From JBCCJA01 sp039045975 (lineage in GTDB: Bacteria; Planctomycetota; Planctomycetia; Planctomycetales; Planctomycetaceae), in assembly GCA_039045975.1 (NCBI GenBank), contig JBCCJA010000005.1:50421-114420 (forward strand): a stretch of 64,000 nt of DNA, in the 5' to 3' direction. The notes below the pieces were generated by a model that was not told the origin of the DNA, searched no databases, and saw only the letters and a list, made by a program, of their open reading frames with translations. This document shows positions 53,593-62,508 of this stretch, piece by piece; within the stretch, counting starts at the first letter, position 1, and each line of letters begins with the position of its first letter. A program made the translations under genes and the position numbers.

Positions 53593-54501
53593 TCACCCGG
53601 TTCCCTCAACGGCCGGGCCCGGAGTAGGTCGTACGTTCCTCAAGAGCTCGTACGCCACCTCGTCGAACACGATGTGATAATATAGATACTGGCTCGGGTT
53701 GGAGAAGAACGCGCTGCTGTTGTAATGCCCGCGGTTGGCGACCTCCTGCATAAAAAAGTCCAGATCGATCAGGACTTCCGGGTCCCGCGCATATATCCGT
53801 TTAAGACACCACAACAACAGCGAGTCGGACCCGAATGAATTTAATGCCGTCACCGTCGTGTGGAGGTCCCCGAAGACCGTGATCGCGGTCACAATCAGGA
53901 TCACGACGTTCGTCGGCCCGAGCAGCTGCCACGAGTATTCCTCGTTCTCCGCCAGGATCGCCTTATCCCACACGCCGTGATCTCCCGGGACCGTCGCCCG
54001 CAGACGGTCCAGATTTTCAACAAACCGTTCTTTATCGAAGCGGTCGACGACTTCGTAGGACAATCGGTCGTGGCCGACCGTCGTGTCGCTGACCAGCAGT
54101 GTCGCGACGTCGCCGATTCCGAAGTCGCCGTCGATCCCGTTCAACTTGCGGCCCGGGTCGACCGCCGCATCCCCGCCCGTCGAGAGAATGTGACGATACA
54201 GCAAAGGTTCGATCTGCACGTGCCGCAGGAACAGCTCCGCCGCGTCGCGGCGGGCGAGGTATTTCATCCCGAACGCCATGCAGGTATCGATCGCCCGAGA
54301 TTCAAAGCCGAACGGCCGGCGATGGACGAGAAACTTGATCGGGAACGACACGAAACGCAGGAGAAAGTAAAGCACCAACAAGACCGGGCGAAGAACGACG
54401 AAATCCCATCGGGTCCGCTCGCGTCCGAACGTTTCGTTCACGTAGGGCGTGATGTACGGGTAACGGTGCATCGACGCCGACTGATCCTGGTCCGAACGCA
54501 T
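53593..54501 (-). CDS. Unknown membrane-associated protein of the ketosynthase cassette
   Basis: 302 residues from an ATG at 54501; a GTG at 54537 and an ATG at 54471 (MHRYPYITPYVNETFG) are alternatives. One hydrophobic segment near residues 40-60 (VLLVLYFLLRFVSFPIKFL) and another near 210-235 (TNVVILIVTAITVFG) suggest membrane association. Charged and aromatic residues alternate in the remainder (ELFLRHVQIEPLLYRHIL, YSWQLLGPTNVV). No family is recognised with confidence. The KAS III gene starts 5 bases after its stop, so it is the first gene of a coupled three-gene unit. Confidence 0.65.
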   Translation of the reverse strand: MRSDQDQSASMHRYPYITPYVNETFGRERTRWDFVVLRPVLLVLYFLLRFVSFPIKFLVHRRPFGFESRAIDTCMAFGMKYLARRDAAELFLRHVQIEPLLYRHILSTGGDAAVDPGRKLNGIDGDFGIGDVATLLVSDTTVGHDRLSYEVVDRFDKERFVENLDRLRATVPGDHGVWDKAILAENEEYSWQLLGPTNVVILIVTAITVFGDLHTTVTALNSFGSDSLLLWCLKRIYARDPEVLIDLDFFMQEVANRGHYNSSAFFSNPSQYLYYHIVFDEVAYELLRNVRPTPGPAVEGTG

Positions 54502-54734
54502 GTGACAGATCGACTCCGCCCTCGGCTTACGACGCACGGCCTCGCACGACGGTTCAAGCAGATATTAGGCTCCCGTGAGGATCGGCATATGTCGGCGGGC
54601 GCCGACGCGGCCCGACTCACATTGACCCGGCCCCCCGGTTTCTGCGATCCCCCGGGGCCTTTCCGCGGTCCGGCTGCCGGTGCGTCACGCGCCGGCGGGC
54701 GGGCCGGCTTCGCTCGCCGATCGCAGGCCCGTTC

Positions 54735-56699
54735 ATGACCCTCCCCCCGAGCCGCAGGCGGCCTTTCGTCGCGTTCGCCTGCCTGACGTGTCTGGCCGGG
54801 CTGACCGCCGTCGGCGTCGGCGGGTGTGCCGGCTTCGGGCTCGGCAGTCTGTCGGAGCGCCGGCTCGTCAGGACGTTCGGCGAGGCGGTCGAGGACGGCA
54901 ACGAAAAAGCGATCCGCAAGAAAATCGGCGGCCCGGTCGCCGCCGCGGTCGAGCGTGACCCGGCCCTCGTCGACGCGTTGACCGAACTCGTCCCACCCGT
55001 CGGCGAGGACTTCGAGATCGTCGCCGTCGAAGACCTCGACGCCGACGGCGAGGCCGCGAAGCTCGTCACCGTCGAGGCCGGCTCGCCGCCGAAGACGATC
55101 CGCTACCGCCTCACCGAAGACGCCGGCGGCTGGGTCGTCGCCGAAGTCTTCACGCGACACAAGCAGGACGGCGTCGTCACGACGCAGGCCGTCAGCGACC
55201 TGCTCGGCGTCGCGACCGCGGCCCGCACCTTCGCCGCCGACGCCTCGGTCGGCGGCGTCCCGCACGACGACCCGCGGCTGACCCCGGCCTTCGCCGCGCA
55301 ACTCGCCGCCCTTGGCGAAGACCGCGTCGCGCCGCTGCTGCGGGAGCTCGCCGACGGGGCCGGCGGCGACGGCGACTGGCCCGAGATCGAACTCGACGAC
55401 GGCCTCGCGACCGTCACCCTCCGCCGCCCGGTCGGCCGGCTGACCCTCGAGTTGGCCCACGACGGCGACGCCTGGCGGTGCGACGACGTCGTCTCCCGCC
55501 CGGGCGGTCGCGACGCGGCCGTCTCCGCCCGCCGCACGGCGGCGTCACTCGGCGTGTCGTTCGCGTTCGTCGACGCCTACCTGGAAGCCGATAAAGAGGC
55601 TTTAAGAGACCACGCGACGCGTCGCTTCTTCGCCGCCGCGCTCGAGCCGGGCGAGCTCGCCGCCGCCCCGCTGCCCCGGCCCGACGAAGACGCCCTCGGG
55701 CTCGCCGCGGCCGCCGCCGACGGGGACGCCCGCCACGCCGACGGCGCGAGCCTGTCGCTCCGCGACCGCACGGCCGACGTCGTGCTCCCGGCCGACGGGT
55801 ATCTGTTAATGCTCTCGCTCGAAGCCGACCGCGACGGCGAGACCGACCCCGACGCGCCGGCGAAGAAATTCCGCGTCGCGGGCGTCACGCTGCACGACCC
55901 TGCGGGCGGCTCGGAACGCCGGCTCGCGACGATGCTCGTCGGCGAAAAGGTCGTCCGCACCTTCGCCGCCGCCCTCGCCGACCGAGACCGCGGACTCTTA
56001 CAAATGGCCTCGACGAACGACCTCAACGACGGCGTCTGGTCCCGCCTCGACGACGAGACCGCGTCGTGCCTGTTAATACCTGACCTGCCGGCCGGCGCCG
56101 TAACGATCGAGTCGATTAATTATAAAGGCCCGGTCGCGGAATATACCGTTTCCCAAGGCGGCCGGCTGGCAAGCTATATCGTCCGCGACGAGGGCGGCGT
56201 GGTGAAGGTCGATGACGTCTTGCTCGCGAGGCCGGTCGGCCCGACCGGGCTCAAGGTCGCGTTCGACGAAGTCGCACCGGTCCAAGAGTTCCTCGCCGGG
56301 GTCGCGGCCGGGGACGTCGGCCGGATCCGGGGCTGCTGTTCGGCCGATTTTAATCGCCTCGTCTGGAGCCAACTCGACGACGTCCCTGCCGAAGCCGCCT
56401 CCGCGGTCACGTTCCTCGGCCCCGGCCCGGAATCATCGACGGAGACGGCCGGCGGCCTGCGGCTGATGTTCGGCGACGGCGACCGCGGCGCGGCCGTCAC
56501 GCTCGTCGAAGAACGCGGCCGTCGACTGATCGACCGCTTCGAGGCGTACGACGGGACCGGGCCGCAGTCGGGGAACGAACTCAAGGCGGTACTCCGCGAA
56601 CGCGTCGCCCGCGGCGACATCCTCCGCGTCGCCGAGGCCGACACGCCGGAGCCCGGGCAGATCGTCCCGGTTTCGGCCGAAGTGCCTGCCGACGAGTAG
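54735..56699 (+). CDS. Large predicted lipoprotein of unknown function
   Basis: 654 residues. The N-terminus has a basic start, a hydrophobic core (VAFACLTCLAGLTAVGV) and a lipobox-like VGGC, with Cys31 as the likely lipidated residue. The body is rich in Asp and Ala and has several repeated alpha/beta units of roughly 130-180 residues (the blocks beginning FGEAVEDGNEKAIRKKI, FVDAYLEADKEALRDHA and FAAALADRDRGLLQM), which hints at internal duplication. No enzymatic motif is recognised. It precedes the two other genes of a plus-strand run and may be the anchored partner of the propeller proteins. Confidence 0.7.
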   Translation: MTLPPSRRRPFVAFACLTCLAGLTAVGVGGCAGFGLGSLSERRLVRTFGEAVEDGNEKAIRKKIGGPVAAAVERDPALVDALTELVPPVGEDFEIVAVEDLDADGEAAKLVTVEAGSPPKTIRYRLTEDAGGWVVAEVFTRHKQDGVVTTQAVSDLLGVATAARTFAADASVGGVPHDDPRLTPAFAAQLAALGEDRVAPLLRELADGAGGDGDWPEIELDDGLATVTLRRPVGRLTLELAHDGDAWRCDDVVSRPGGRDAAVSARRTAASLGVSFAFVDAYLEADKEALRDHATRRFFAAALEPGELAAAPLPRPDEDALGLAAAAADGDARHADGASLSLRDRTADVVLPADGYLLMLSLEADRDGETDPDAPAKKFRVAGVTLHDPAGGSERRLATMLVGEKVVRTFAAALADRDRGLLQMASTNDLNDGVWSRLDDETASCLLIPDLPAGAVTIESINYKGPVAEYTVSQGGRLASYIVRDEGGVVKVDDVLLARPVGPTGLKVAFDEVAPVQEFLAGVAAGDVGRIRGCCSADFNRLVWSQLDDVPAEAASAVTFLGPGPESSTETAGGLRLMFGDGDRGAAVTLVEERGRRLIDRFEAYDGTGPQSGNELKAVLRERVARGDILRVAEADTPEPGQIVPVSAEVPADE

Positions 56700-56875
56700 C
56701 GGTGGCCGCCCGCACAGAGTCGACCTCGGGCCGAACCGGCTCCCGGCCGATTCGGCCGGATTTGCGTCAACGCCTTAATACATCTTGATTCTCAGATCGA
56801 GACGTCGGAGGCTTGTCCCGCCGGTCGACCCGGACGTCCGTACCGGCCTGTTCCGACCCCTGCGGAAAAGTCGTC

Positions 56876-58624
56876 ATGTGGATTCTCGTAGCGGTGGCCT
56901 ATGCCGTCGTGATGCTCGCGTCCGACACCGGGCTGACTGAGGACACGAACGAGGTCGAGGTCGTCGAACTTGAGGCGGCCGAGGAGTTCATAGAAAGACC
57001 CGCGGAGGCCGACGAAGGCCCGTCACACATCGCCGCCGCGACCCACCGACAATCCGAAACCCTCAAGCCCGACGGCGGTCGGATCTCGACATTCTGCCTC
57101 GACGCCGAAGGCCGCGTGATCGCCGCCGTCGGCGACGCCGTCGTCGCGATGTCGGCTTCGGGCGACGTGCTGTTCCGGACCGGCCTCGACTTCCGGCCGA
57201 CAGCGGTCAACGTCGACCCCGACGGCACGCTGCTCGCGGCCGGCACGGGCCGGCTCGCGCGGCTGTCTTCGTCCGGCGAAGTCCTCGCGACCGCCAGCGC
57301 CCCGCACATCGGCGACCCCGAAGAGTTCCGCGAAAAGGCGATCGCCGCCGCCCGCGAGGCGGCCGAAGAACGCGTCGAAATGTACCGCCGCATGGTCGAA
57401 CAGATCGACGAGCAGGTCGCCAAGCTCGAAGAGAAACCGGAAGCCGACCGCACGGCCGTCGACAACGCCAGGCTCGAGGCGATGCGGTCCCGCCGCGACA
57501 GCTACGGCTCGATGCTCGAAGTCCCCGACGACGACGCGATCGAGCGCCGTGTCGGCTCGTACATGACAATCACCGCGGTCGCGACGAACGGCCGCGACGT
57601 GTTCCTCTCGGCACGCAAGTTGAAGGGCTACGGCTACGCGGTCTGGCGGACCGACTACGCGTTCGCCGACGGCGTCAAAATCATCGACTCGGTCGGCGGC
57701 TGCTGCGGGCAAATGGACCTGCAGTGCGCCGGCGACCGCGTCGTGCTCGCCGAGAACACCTCGTTCAAAGTCGGCCTCTACGACCGCGACGGTCAGAGCG
57801 TCGATTCGTTCGGTAAGCAGGATCGCAGCAGCAAGGAAGGCTTCGGCGCCTGCTGCAACCCGATGAACGTCCGCCCGCTCGCCGACGGGTCGATCCTCAC
57901 GGCCGAGTCGAGCATCGGGCACATCAAGCGGTTCGGGGCCGACGGCGAGTTCGTCGGATACGTCGGCAAGGCCGAGATCGGCGGCGGCTGCAAGCACTGC
58001 GCCGTCGACTACGACCCGAAGACCGACCGCTACTACATGCTCAATACCTCGACGAACGCGATCTGCGTGCTCGCGTCGATCGAATCGCTCGGCAGCTTCG
58101 AGGAAGACCCCGAGATCACCGCCCTCCACGAGACGTTCGACGCCCGACTGGCCGGCACGTGGACGCTCGACGTCCCGGCAGACGCCGACGAGGTGCCTGC
58201 AAACGGCATGATCGACGTCAGCAAGCCGCTGGCCCGCACCGTCGGGTTCGGGGCCGACGGGACCGTCGCGCTCGAAGGCGGCCTTTCGGCCCAGTTGGAC
58301 GGCTTCGACTGGGTCTGGACGCCGAAGGAGTCGGACGGCCCCGACGCCGTCACGCTGACGCTGGCCTGCAACCAGACCGAAGCCGGCACGTTGACCGTCA
58401 GCTGGACCGAGGGCGAACCTGATTCGGCCGAGTTCCTCTTCAAAATGTTCAACGCCCGATCCGAACCGATCGCCGCGACCCGTGCCGCCGACGCGTCGTG
58501 CGGGACCGACGGGGCCGCCTGCGACAAAGCCGAAGGCGAAGCCTGCGACGCGGACGCCGCCGAGTCTTGCCCCAGCGAGGACGCCCCGGCCGAAACCGAT
58601 CAGCCGGTCGCGGCCATCAACTGA
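56876..58624 (+). CDS. Secreted propeller-like protein with Cys-Cys motifs
   Basis: 582 residues from an ATG at 56876 giving a signal-like N-terminus (WILVAVAYAVVMLASDTG); a TTG at 56813 is an upstream alternative. After an acidic stretch there are NHL/beta-propeller-like strands (ISTFCLDAEGRVIAAVGDAVVAMSASG, NVDPDGTLLAAGTGRLARLSSSG). Residues about 155-200 form a charged coiled coil. Then come Cys motifs: GGCCGQMDLQC, GACCNPMNVR and GGGCKHCAVDYD, well placed to bind a metal or form disulfides. The tail is acidic and Cys-rich. The family is not recognised with certainty. Confidence 0.7.
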   Translation: MWILVAVAYAVVMLASDTGLTEDTNEVEVVELEAAEEFIERPAEADEGPSHIAAATHRQSETLKPDGGRISTFCLDAEGRVIAAVGDAVVAMSASGDVLFRTGLDFRPTAVNVDPDGTLLAAGTGRLARLSSSGEVLATASAPHIGDPEEFREKAIAAAREAAEERVEMYRRMVEQIDEQVAKLEEKPEADRTAVDNARLEAMRSRRDSYGSMLEVPDDDAIERRVGSYMTITAVATNGRDVFLSARKLKGYGYAVWRTDYAFADGVKIIDSVGGCCGQMDLQCAGDRVVLAENTSFKVGLYDRDGQSVDSFGKQDRSSKEGFGACCNPMNVRPLADGSILTAESSIGHIKRFGADGEFVGYVGKAEIGGGCKHCAVDYDPKTDRYYMLNTSTNAICVLASIESLGSFEEDPEITALHETFDARLAGTWTLDVPADADEVPANGMIDVSKPLARTVGFGADGTVALEGGLSAQLDGFDWVWTPKESDGPDAVTLTLACNQTEAGTLTVSWTEGEPDSAEFLFKMFNARSEPIAATRAADASCGTDGAACDKAEGEACDADAAESCPSEDAPAETDQPVAAIN

Positions 58625-58710
58625 CGCCGCGGGCGATCGGTCGTCCGACTCGACGGCCCCGCCGGCCACCCGGGCGGGGCCGTCTCCCTGTCTCCATCGG
58701 AAAGGCTGCG

Positions 58711-60783
58711 ATGCTCTCCGCCCGGAAAGTCGGGGCTGCGGTGTTGGCGGTCTTCGCGTCGTCGGCGGTCGCCGCCGAGCCGCTGCGGCTGGTCGTGATG
58801 GACCCGCTCAGCAAGCCGCTCTCCTGCCCCTGCGTCGAAGGCTACGCCCAACGCGACTACGCCGCCCTGGCGGAATTCCTCGAAGAACGGCTCGGCCGCG
58901 AGGTCACCGTCGCGTGGAACGGCTCGCTCGTCTCGGCGACGGAACAGGCGGGCCGGCCGGCCGACGTCGCGATCGGCAAGCACTCGGTCGTCGCCGCCGA
59001 CGCGGTCCGCCTCGGCCGGGCGATGTCGCCCGTCGCGTCGCTGACGGGGCAAGACGGCGCGGTGACGCAACGCGGGCTGATCGTCGTCCGCTCGGGCGAC
59101 GCCGCGACCGAACTGGCCGACCTCGCCGGCTATCGCGTCTTCTTCGGGCCGGAAGACGAAGCGGAGAAATCGGCCGCCGCCGTCTGCCTGCTCGCGACCG
59201 TCGGGATCGACCCGCCCGACAAGCCGGAGCGTTTCGGCGCCTGCAGCGAGGCGGCCGTCAAACTGCTCGAACAGCCGGCCGGCACCGACGCCTGCGCCGT
59301 CATCAGCAGCTACGCGGCCCCGCTGTTGGAGGGCTGCGGGTCGGTCAAAAAAGGCGACCTCCGCGTCCTCGCCGAGACCGAACAGGTCCCGTTCGTCAGC
59401 GCGTTCGTCGCCGACGACCTCGACCCGGAACTCCGCGACACGGTCACGAAGGCACTCCTCGAAACGGCGACGCGGGCCGAGTTACTCGTCGCCCTCGAAA
59501 CCCTGATCGGCTTCGTCCCCTTCGAGCCCGTCCCGACGAGCGGCGACTCCTCGGCCGACGCCGGGACCGGAACCGACGCCGAAAAAGCCGACCGGCAGGT
59601 CTCGACCCTCGGCCCCGAATCATGGCCGCAGTTCCGCGGGCCGAATCGTGACGGCGTCGTCCCCGGCCTGCCCGATCGGCTCCCCCGAACCGACGAGGCC
59701 GTGTGGGAGGTCGAGCTGCCCGGCGAAGGTCTCGGCGGCCTCGCCGTTGCCGACGGCGTGCTCGTCCTCGGCGGACGCGACGCGACCGACCGCGACGACC
59801 TGTTCCGCGCATACGACGCCGCGACCGGCTTGCTGCTTTGGGAACACGCCTACCGGGCCGAGGGCCGGCTCGACTACGGCAACGCCCCGCGGGCGACGCC
59901 GCTGATCGAGTCGGGGCTCGTCGTCACCGTCGGCGCGTTCGGACGCGTCTGCTGTCTCGACCTCGTCACCGGCGTGCCGCTGTGGGAACGCGACCTCGTC
60001 GCCGACTTCGGCGGGTCGATGCCGGCCTGGGGCTATTCAGCCTCTCCCCTGTTGACCGGCACGGCCGTCGTCGTCGAGCCCGGGCACCCCGACGCGGCGG
60101 TCGTCGCGCTCGACCTCGTCACCGGCGCCGAGGTCTGGCGATCGCCGGGCGGGAAAGCCGTCTACACGTCACCGCTCGTCCTGACCGCCGGGGGCGACAC
60201 GCGGATCTTCGGCCGCGACGGCGTCGGCCCGATCGGACGCGACCCGGCGACCGGCCGCGCGACGTGGCGACGCCCCGCCGGCCCGCGTGAAGACTTCGGC
60301 GTGCCCAGCCCCGTCGCGACGGCCCGCGGCCTGCTTTACGCCAGCGAGACCGACGGCCTCCGCCTGTTCGACGCCGCCGACGGGCCCGCCGCCCGGGCCG
60401 ACGTCACACTCCCGTTCCGGGCGTCCGACTCGCACACGCCGGTCGCGGTCGGCGACCGCCTGTTCGTCGCCGACGGCCGCTTCCGCCTCTTCGGCCTCGA
60501 CCTCGCCGACGGCCTGCGGACGGTTTGGACCGTCAAAGACCGCGCCCTGAAGGGCCACGTCAGCGTCATCGCCGACGCCCCCGGCGACCGCCTCCTGCTC
60601 CTCGCCCGCGACGGCGAACTGATCCTCGTCGACGACGCGGCGACGGCCGGAAAGATCACCGACCGCGTCACCCTCGCCGCCGGCACCGGGACGCCGTACG
60701 CCCACCCGGCGATCGTGGGAGACCTGCTGTATACCCGTGTTGGGCGACGTCTGGCGTGTTACCGCCTCGGCTCCGCCACTTAA
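58711..60783 (+). CDS. PhnD-like solute-binding domain fused to PQQ-type beta-propeller
   Basis: 690 residues from an ATG at 58711 with a signal peptide (VGAAVLAVFASSAVAAE). Residues about 25-285 resemble PhnD/SsuA-like periplasmic binding proteins (LRLVVMDPLSKPLSC, YAALAEFLEERLGREVTVAWNG, ADVAIGKHSVV, RVFFGPEDEAEKSAA). An acidic linker follows, then a PQQ-like propeller from about 310 (WPQFRGPNRDGVVPG, VDGVLVLGGRD, LLWEHAY). Fusion of a ligand-binding domain to a propeller is unusual. The protein should be periplasmic. Its TAA and the stop of the minus-strand DUF4411 gene share the palindrome TTAA at 60780-60783. Confidence 0.75.
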   Translation: MLSARKVGAAVLAVFASSAVAAEPLRLVVMDPLSKPLSCPCVEGYAQRDYAALAEFLEERLGREVTVAWNGSLVSATEQAGRPADVAIGKHSVVAADAVRLGRAMSPVASLTGQDGAVTQRGLIVVRSGDAATELADLAGYRVFFGPEDEAEKSAAAVCLLATVGIDPPDKPERFGACSEAAVKLLEQPAGTDACAVISSYAAPLLEGCGSVKKGDLRVLAETEQVPFVSAFVADDLDPELRDTVTKALLETATRAELLVALETLIGFVPFEPVPTSGDSSADAGTGTDAEKADRQVSTLGPESWPQFRGPNRDGVVPGLPDRLPRTDEAVWEVELPGEGLGGLAVADGVLVLGGRDATDRDDLFRAYDAATGLLLWEHAYRAEGRLDYGNAPRATPLIESGLVVTVGAFGRVCCLDLVTGVPLWERDLVADFGGSMPAWGYSASPLLTGTAVVVEPGHPDAAVVALDLVTGAEVWRSPGGKAVYTSPLVLTAGGDTRIFGRDGVGPIGRDPATGRATWRRPAGPREDFGVPSPVATARGLLYASETDGLRLFDAADGPAARADVTLPFRASDSHTPVAVGDRLFVADGRFRLFGLDLADGLRTVWTVKDRALKGHVSVIADAPGDRLLLLARDGELILVDDAATAGKITDRVTLAAGTGTPYAHPAIVGDLLYTRVGRRLACYRLGSAT

Positions 60784-61301
60784 CTCTGTTTTGATTCGTT
60801 TCGAACAAAGTTCGCCCCAAGTACACGCAACATCGCAAAGGGCGAAATGCAATTGACCCCGAAAGACCGAGCAATATCTGGGATCTTAATGTCCTTTCTG
60901 GAATCAGGCGCGCTTCTTTCCAACGTTACGATTGTATGACCGCGCCGCCACGCATGTGTGATCAAGAGCGGATCTGCGCCGCGAAGAAACTCTGCTTTCG
61001 CCGCACTCGTGTATTGAGGATTCCGGTCAACTCTTTGGGAGACCGCCGATCTTCCAGTCGGAATTGACTGATCGGCTGGATCATTCACAAATACATCTCG
61101 GCCGATTTCCTTCGCCCATTCTGAAAGTTCGTCGTTTTTAAATATGATCTCGTCGTAGACTTCGGCAATTCCAATGACCGCTTTTTGCCTGATGCACGCT
61201 TCAATGAACACCCAAAAGCCCGGACAAATGTCGAACGCGTAATACTGATTCTTGGCCGTTATCAGGCAGTCGGCGTCAATCACATATTTCACCGCCTTAC
61301 T
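60780..61301 (-). CDS. DUF4411 PIN-like putative toxin
   Basis: 173 residues from an ATG at 61301 that overlaps the ImmA/IrrE stop (ATGAGTAA); an ATG at 61310 adds three residues. The N-terminus YVIDADCLITAKNQYY matches the PIN-like DUF4411 family with its first acidic metal residue, IYDEI and D-rich segments later. PIN-domain toxins cleave RNA. Together with the upstream HTH/ImmA protein it forms a two-gene module seen in predicted toxin-antitoxin systems. Codon use and base composition here are visibly more AT-rich than the neighbours, suggesting horizontal transfer. Confidence 0.85.
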   Translation of the reverse strand, partial: SKAVKYVIDADCLITAKNQYYAFDICPGFWVFIEACIRQKAVIGIAEVYDEIIFKNDELSEWAKEIGRDVFVNDPADQSIPTGRSAVSQRVDRNPQYTSAAKAEFLRGADPLLITHAWRRGHTIVTLERSAPDSRKDIKIPDIARSFGVNCISPFAMLRVLGANFVRNESKQS

Positions 61302-62454
61302 CATCAGCACCGCCCTCGCTCACGCTTTGGGCGTAACTTTCAAATACACTGCCTTTTAGTCGCGTAAGCGTGTACGCCTTTCTGTATGTAAGACCACCCT
61401 CAGCGACGGCATTCACCACGTATCGCCCAAAACGTGGGTCAAGCCTCATGTTCTGGTTTTGATAAAACGATCCGCCACCAGAGTCCTTCTTTCGAGGTTT
61501 CCGGGCCTCCTTTTTGTAGTCAGCATAAAATTTGAAGAAACGATCGTCATCGAGCCTTCGAAGATCTTTGAGGCGACGCCCGATTACAATCGGGCTAACC
61601 TTGTATCTTTTGGCGGTCCGCCGCAGGTCTTCCGAAAGATTCCCTGTTTCAACCCAATTAAACGCTAGGGACTCTTTCGGCACAAGAAACTCGGCGGCGA
61701 CTCGATTACAGAACGACTCAAGTTCAGGAGTATCCGATTCGACCGCAGCCGGGTCGACTCTGAACAAGGCGCTCTCGCCCAGCCAAAGGTGAGCGATTTC
61801 GTGTGCTAGAGTAAATATCTGAGCGGAAACCGAGTCAGCAGTATTGACAAATATGAGAGGAGCGACTCGGTCGACTAGAACAAATCCTTGGAATTCGTCC
61901 GAGTCAAGTTTTCTGCTTGTGTTGTTACCGACGACGCTGTTTAAAAATGTGAGAATCTTCGCGGCACCGATGGCCTCTCGTATTCGCTGTCGCGCTTTTT
62001 CAGTCGTCGAACAAGATCTCGCCCAATCAGCCGCCAAATCAAGTTGAGACCTAATGGCTGCAGCGACTTCTTCAGGACGATCACGCTTTGTGTAAGAGCC
62101 AACGAAGTCTAATTCTGCGGCTCCTAGGCTCAGCAGGTGGTTCCTCATCCAGTCCTGCCGCAACTCCATGTCATGGACTGTGTCGATCAGTTCTGGGCTC
62201 GGCCGTCTTACGGGACTACCGGAACGAGTGCGGTAGTCTGGGACGGCAATTTCTTCATCCGGAGGCGTGTCGAGATACAAGTAGCCCTCGGGAACAGCCG
62301 CCCACGAAGCAAACTCGCGTAGTTGCTTCGTCGTCGGCTTCTTCGTACCTGCGACCCAATCAGAAACCTGATGTTTGAAATCCGAAATATCCTTGCCAGA
62401 CCGCTCGACAGCCCACTCGATTACCTGCGGCGTTATTTCGACTCGGACCGTCAT
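61297..62454 (-). CDS. HTH-ImmA/IrrE-type metallopeptidase (antitoxin/regulator-like)
   Basis: 385 residues from an ATG at 62454; an ATG at 62490 gives a longer N-terminus. Residues about 5-60 form an XRE-like helix-turn-helix (ITPQVIEWAVERSGKDISDFKHQVSDWVAG). The zinc peptidase signature HEIAHLWLGES lies near residue 225, followed by FCNRVAAEFLVP. ImmA/IrrE proteins cleave repressors or act as antitoxin partners. The gene overlaps the DUF4411 start by five bases, so the two are co-translated. The AT-rich composition matches the DUF4411 gene and not the flanking ones, so the pair is one acquired unit. Confidence 0.9.
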   Translation of the reverse strand: MTVRVEITPQVIEWAVERSGKDISDFKHQVSDWVAGTKKPTTKQLREFASWAAVPEGYLYLDTPPDEEIAVPDYRTRSGSPVRRPSPELIDTVHDMELRQDWMRNHLLSLGAAELDFVGSYTKRDRPEEVAAAIRSQLDLAADWARSCSTTEKARQRIREAIGAAKILTFLNSVVGNNTSRKLDSDEFQGFVLVDRVAPLIFVNTADSVSAQIFTLAHEIAHLWLGESALFRVDPAAVESDTPELESFCNRVAAEFLVPKESLAFNWVETGNLSEDLRRTAKRYKVSPIVIGRRLKDLRRLDDDRFFKFYADYKKEARKPRKKDSGGGSFYQNQNMRLDPRFGRYVVNAVAEGGLTYRKAYTLTRLKGSVFESYAQSVSEGGADE

Positions 62455-62508
62455 ATTCGAAGAGTAGACTTCTGTTCGCCGCAGTGTCACGGGCGGTTTG
62501 ATTTTGGC

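Noticed and set aside
57023..58669. 548-codon minus frame opposite the Cys-motif propeller gene
   Set aside because: The frame has a strongly biased Arg/Gly/Val composition and the sense strand has a signal peptide and repeats.
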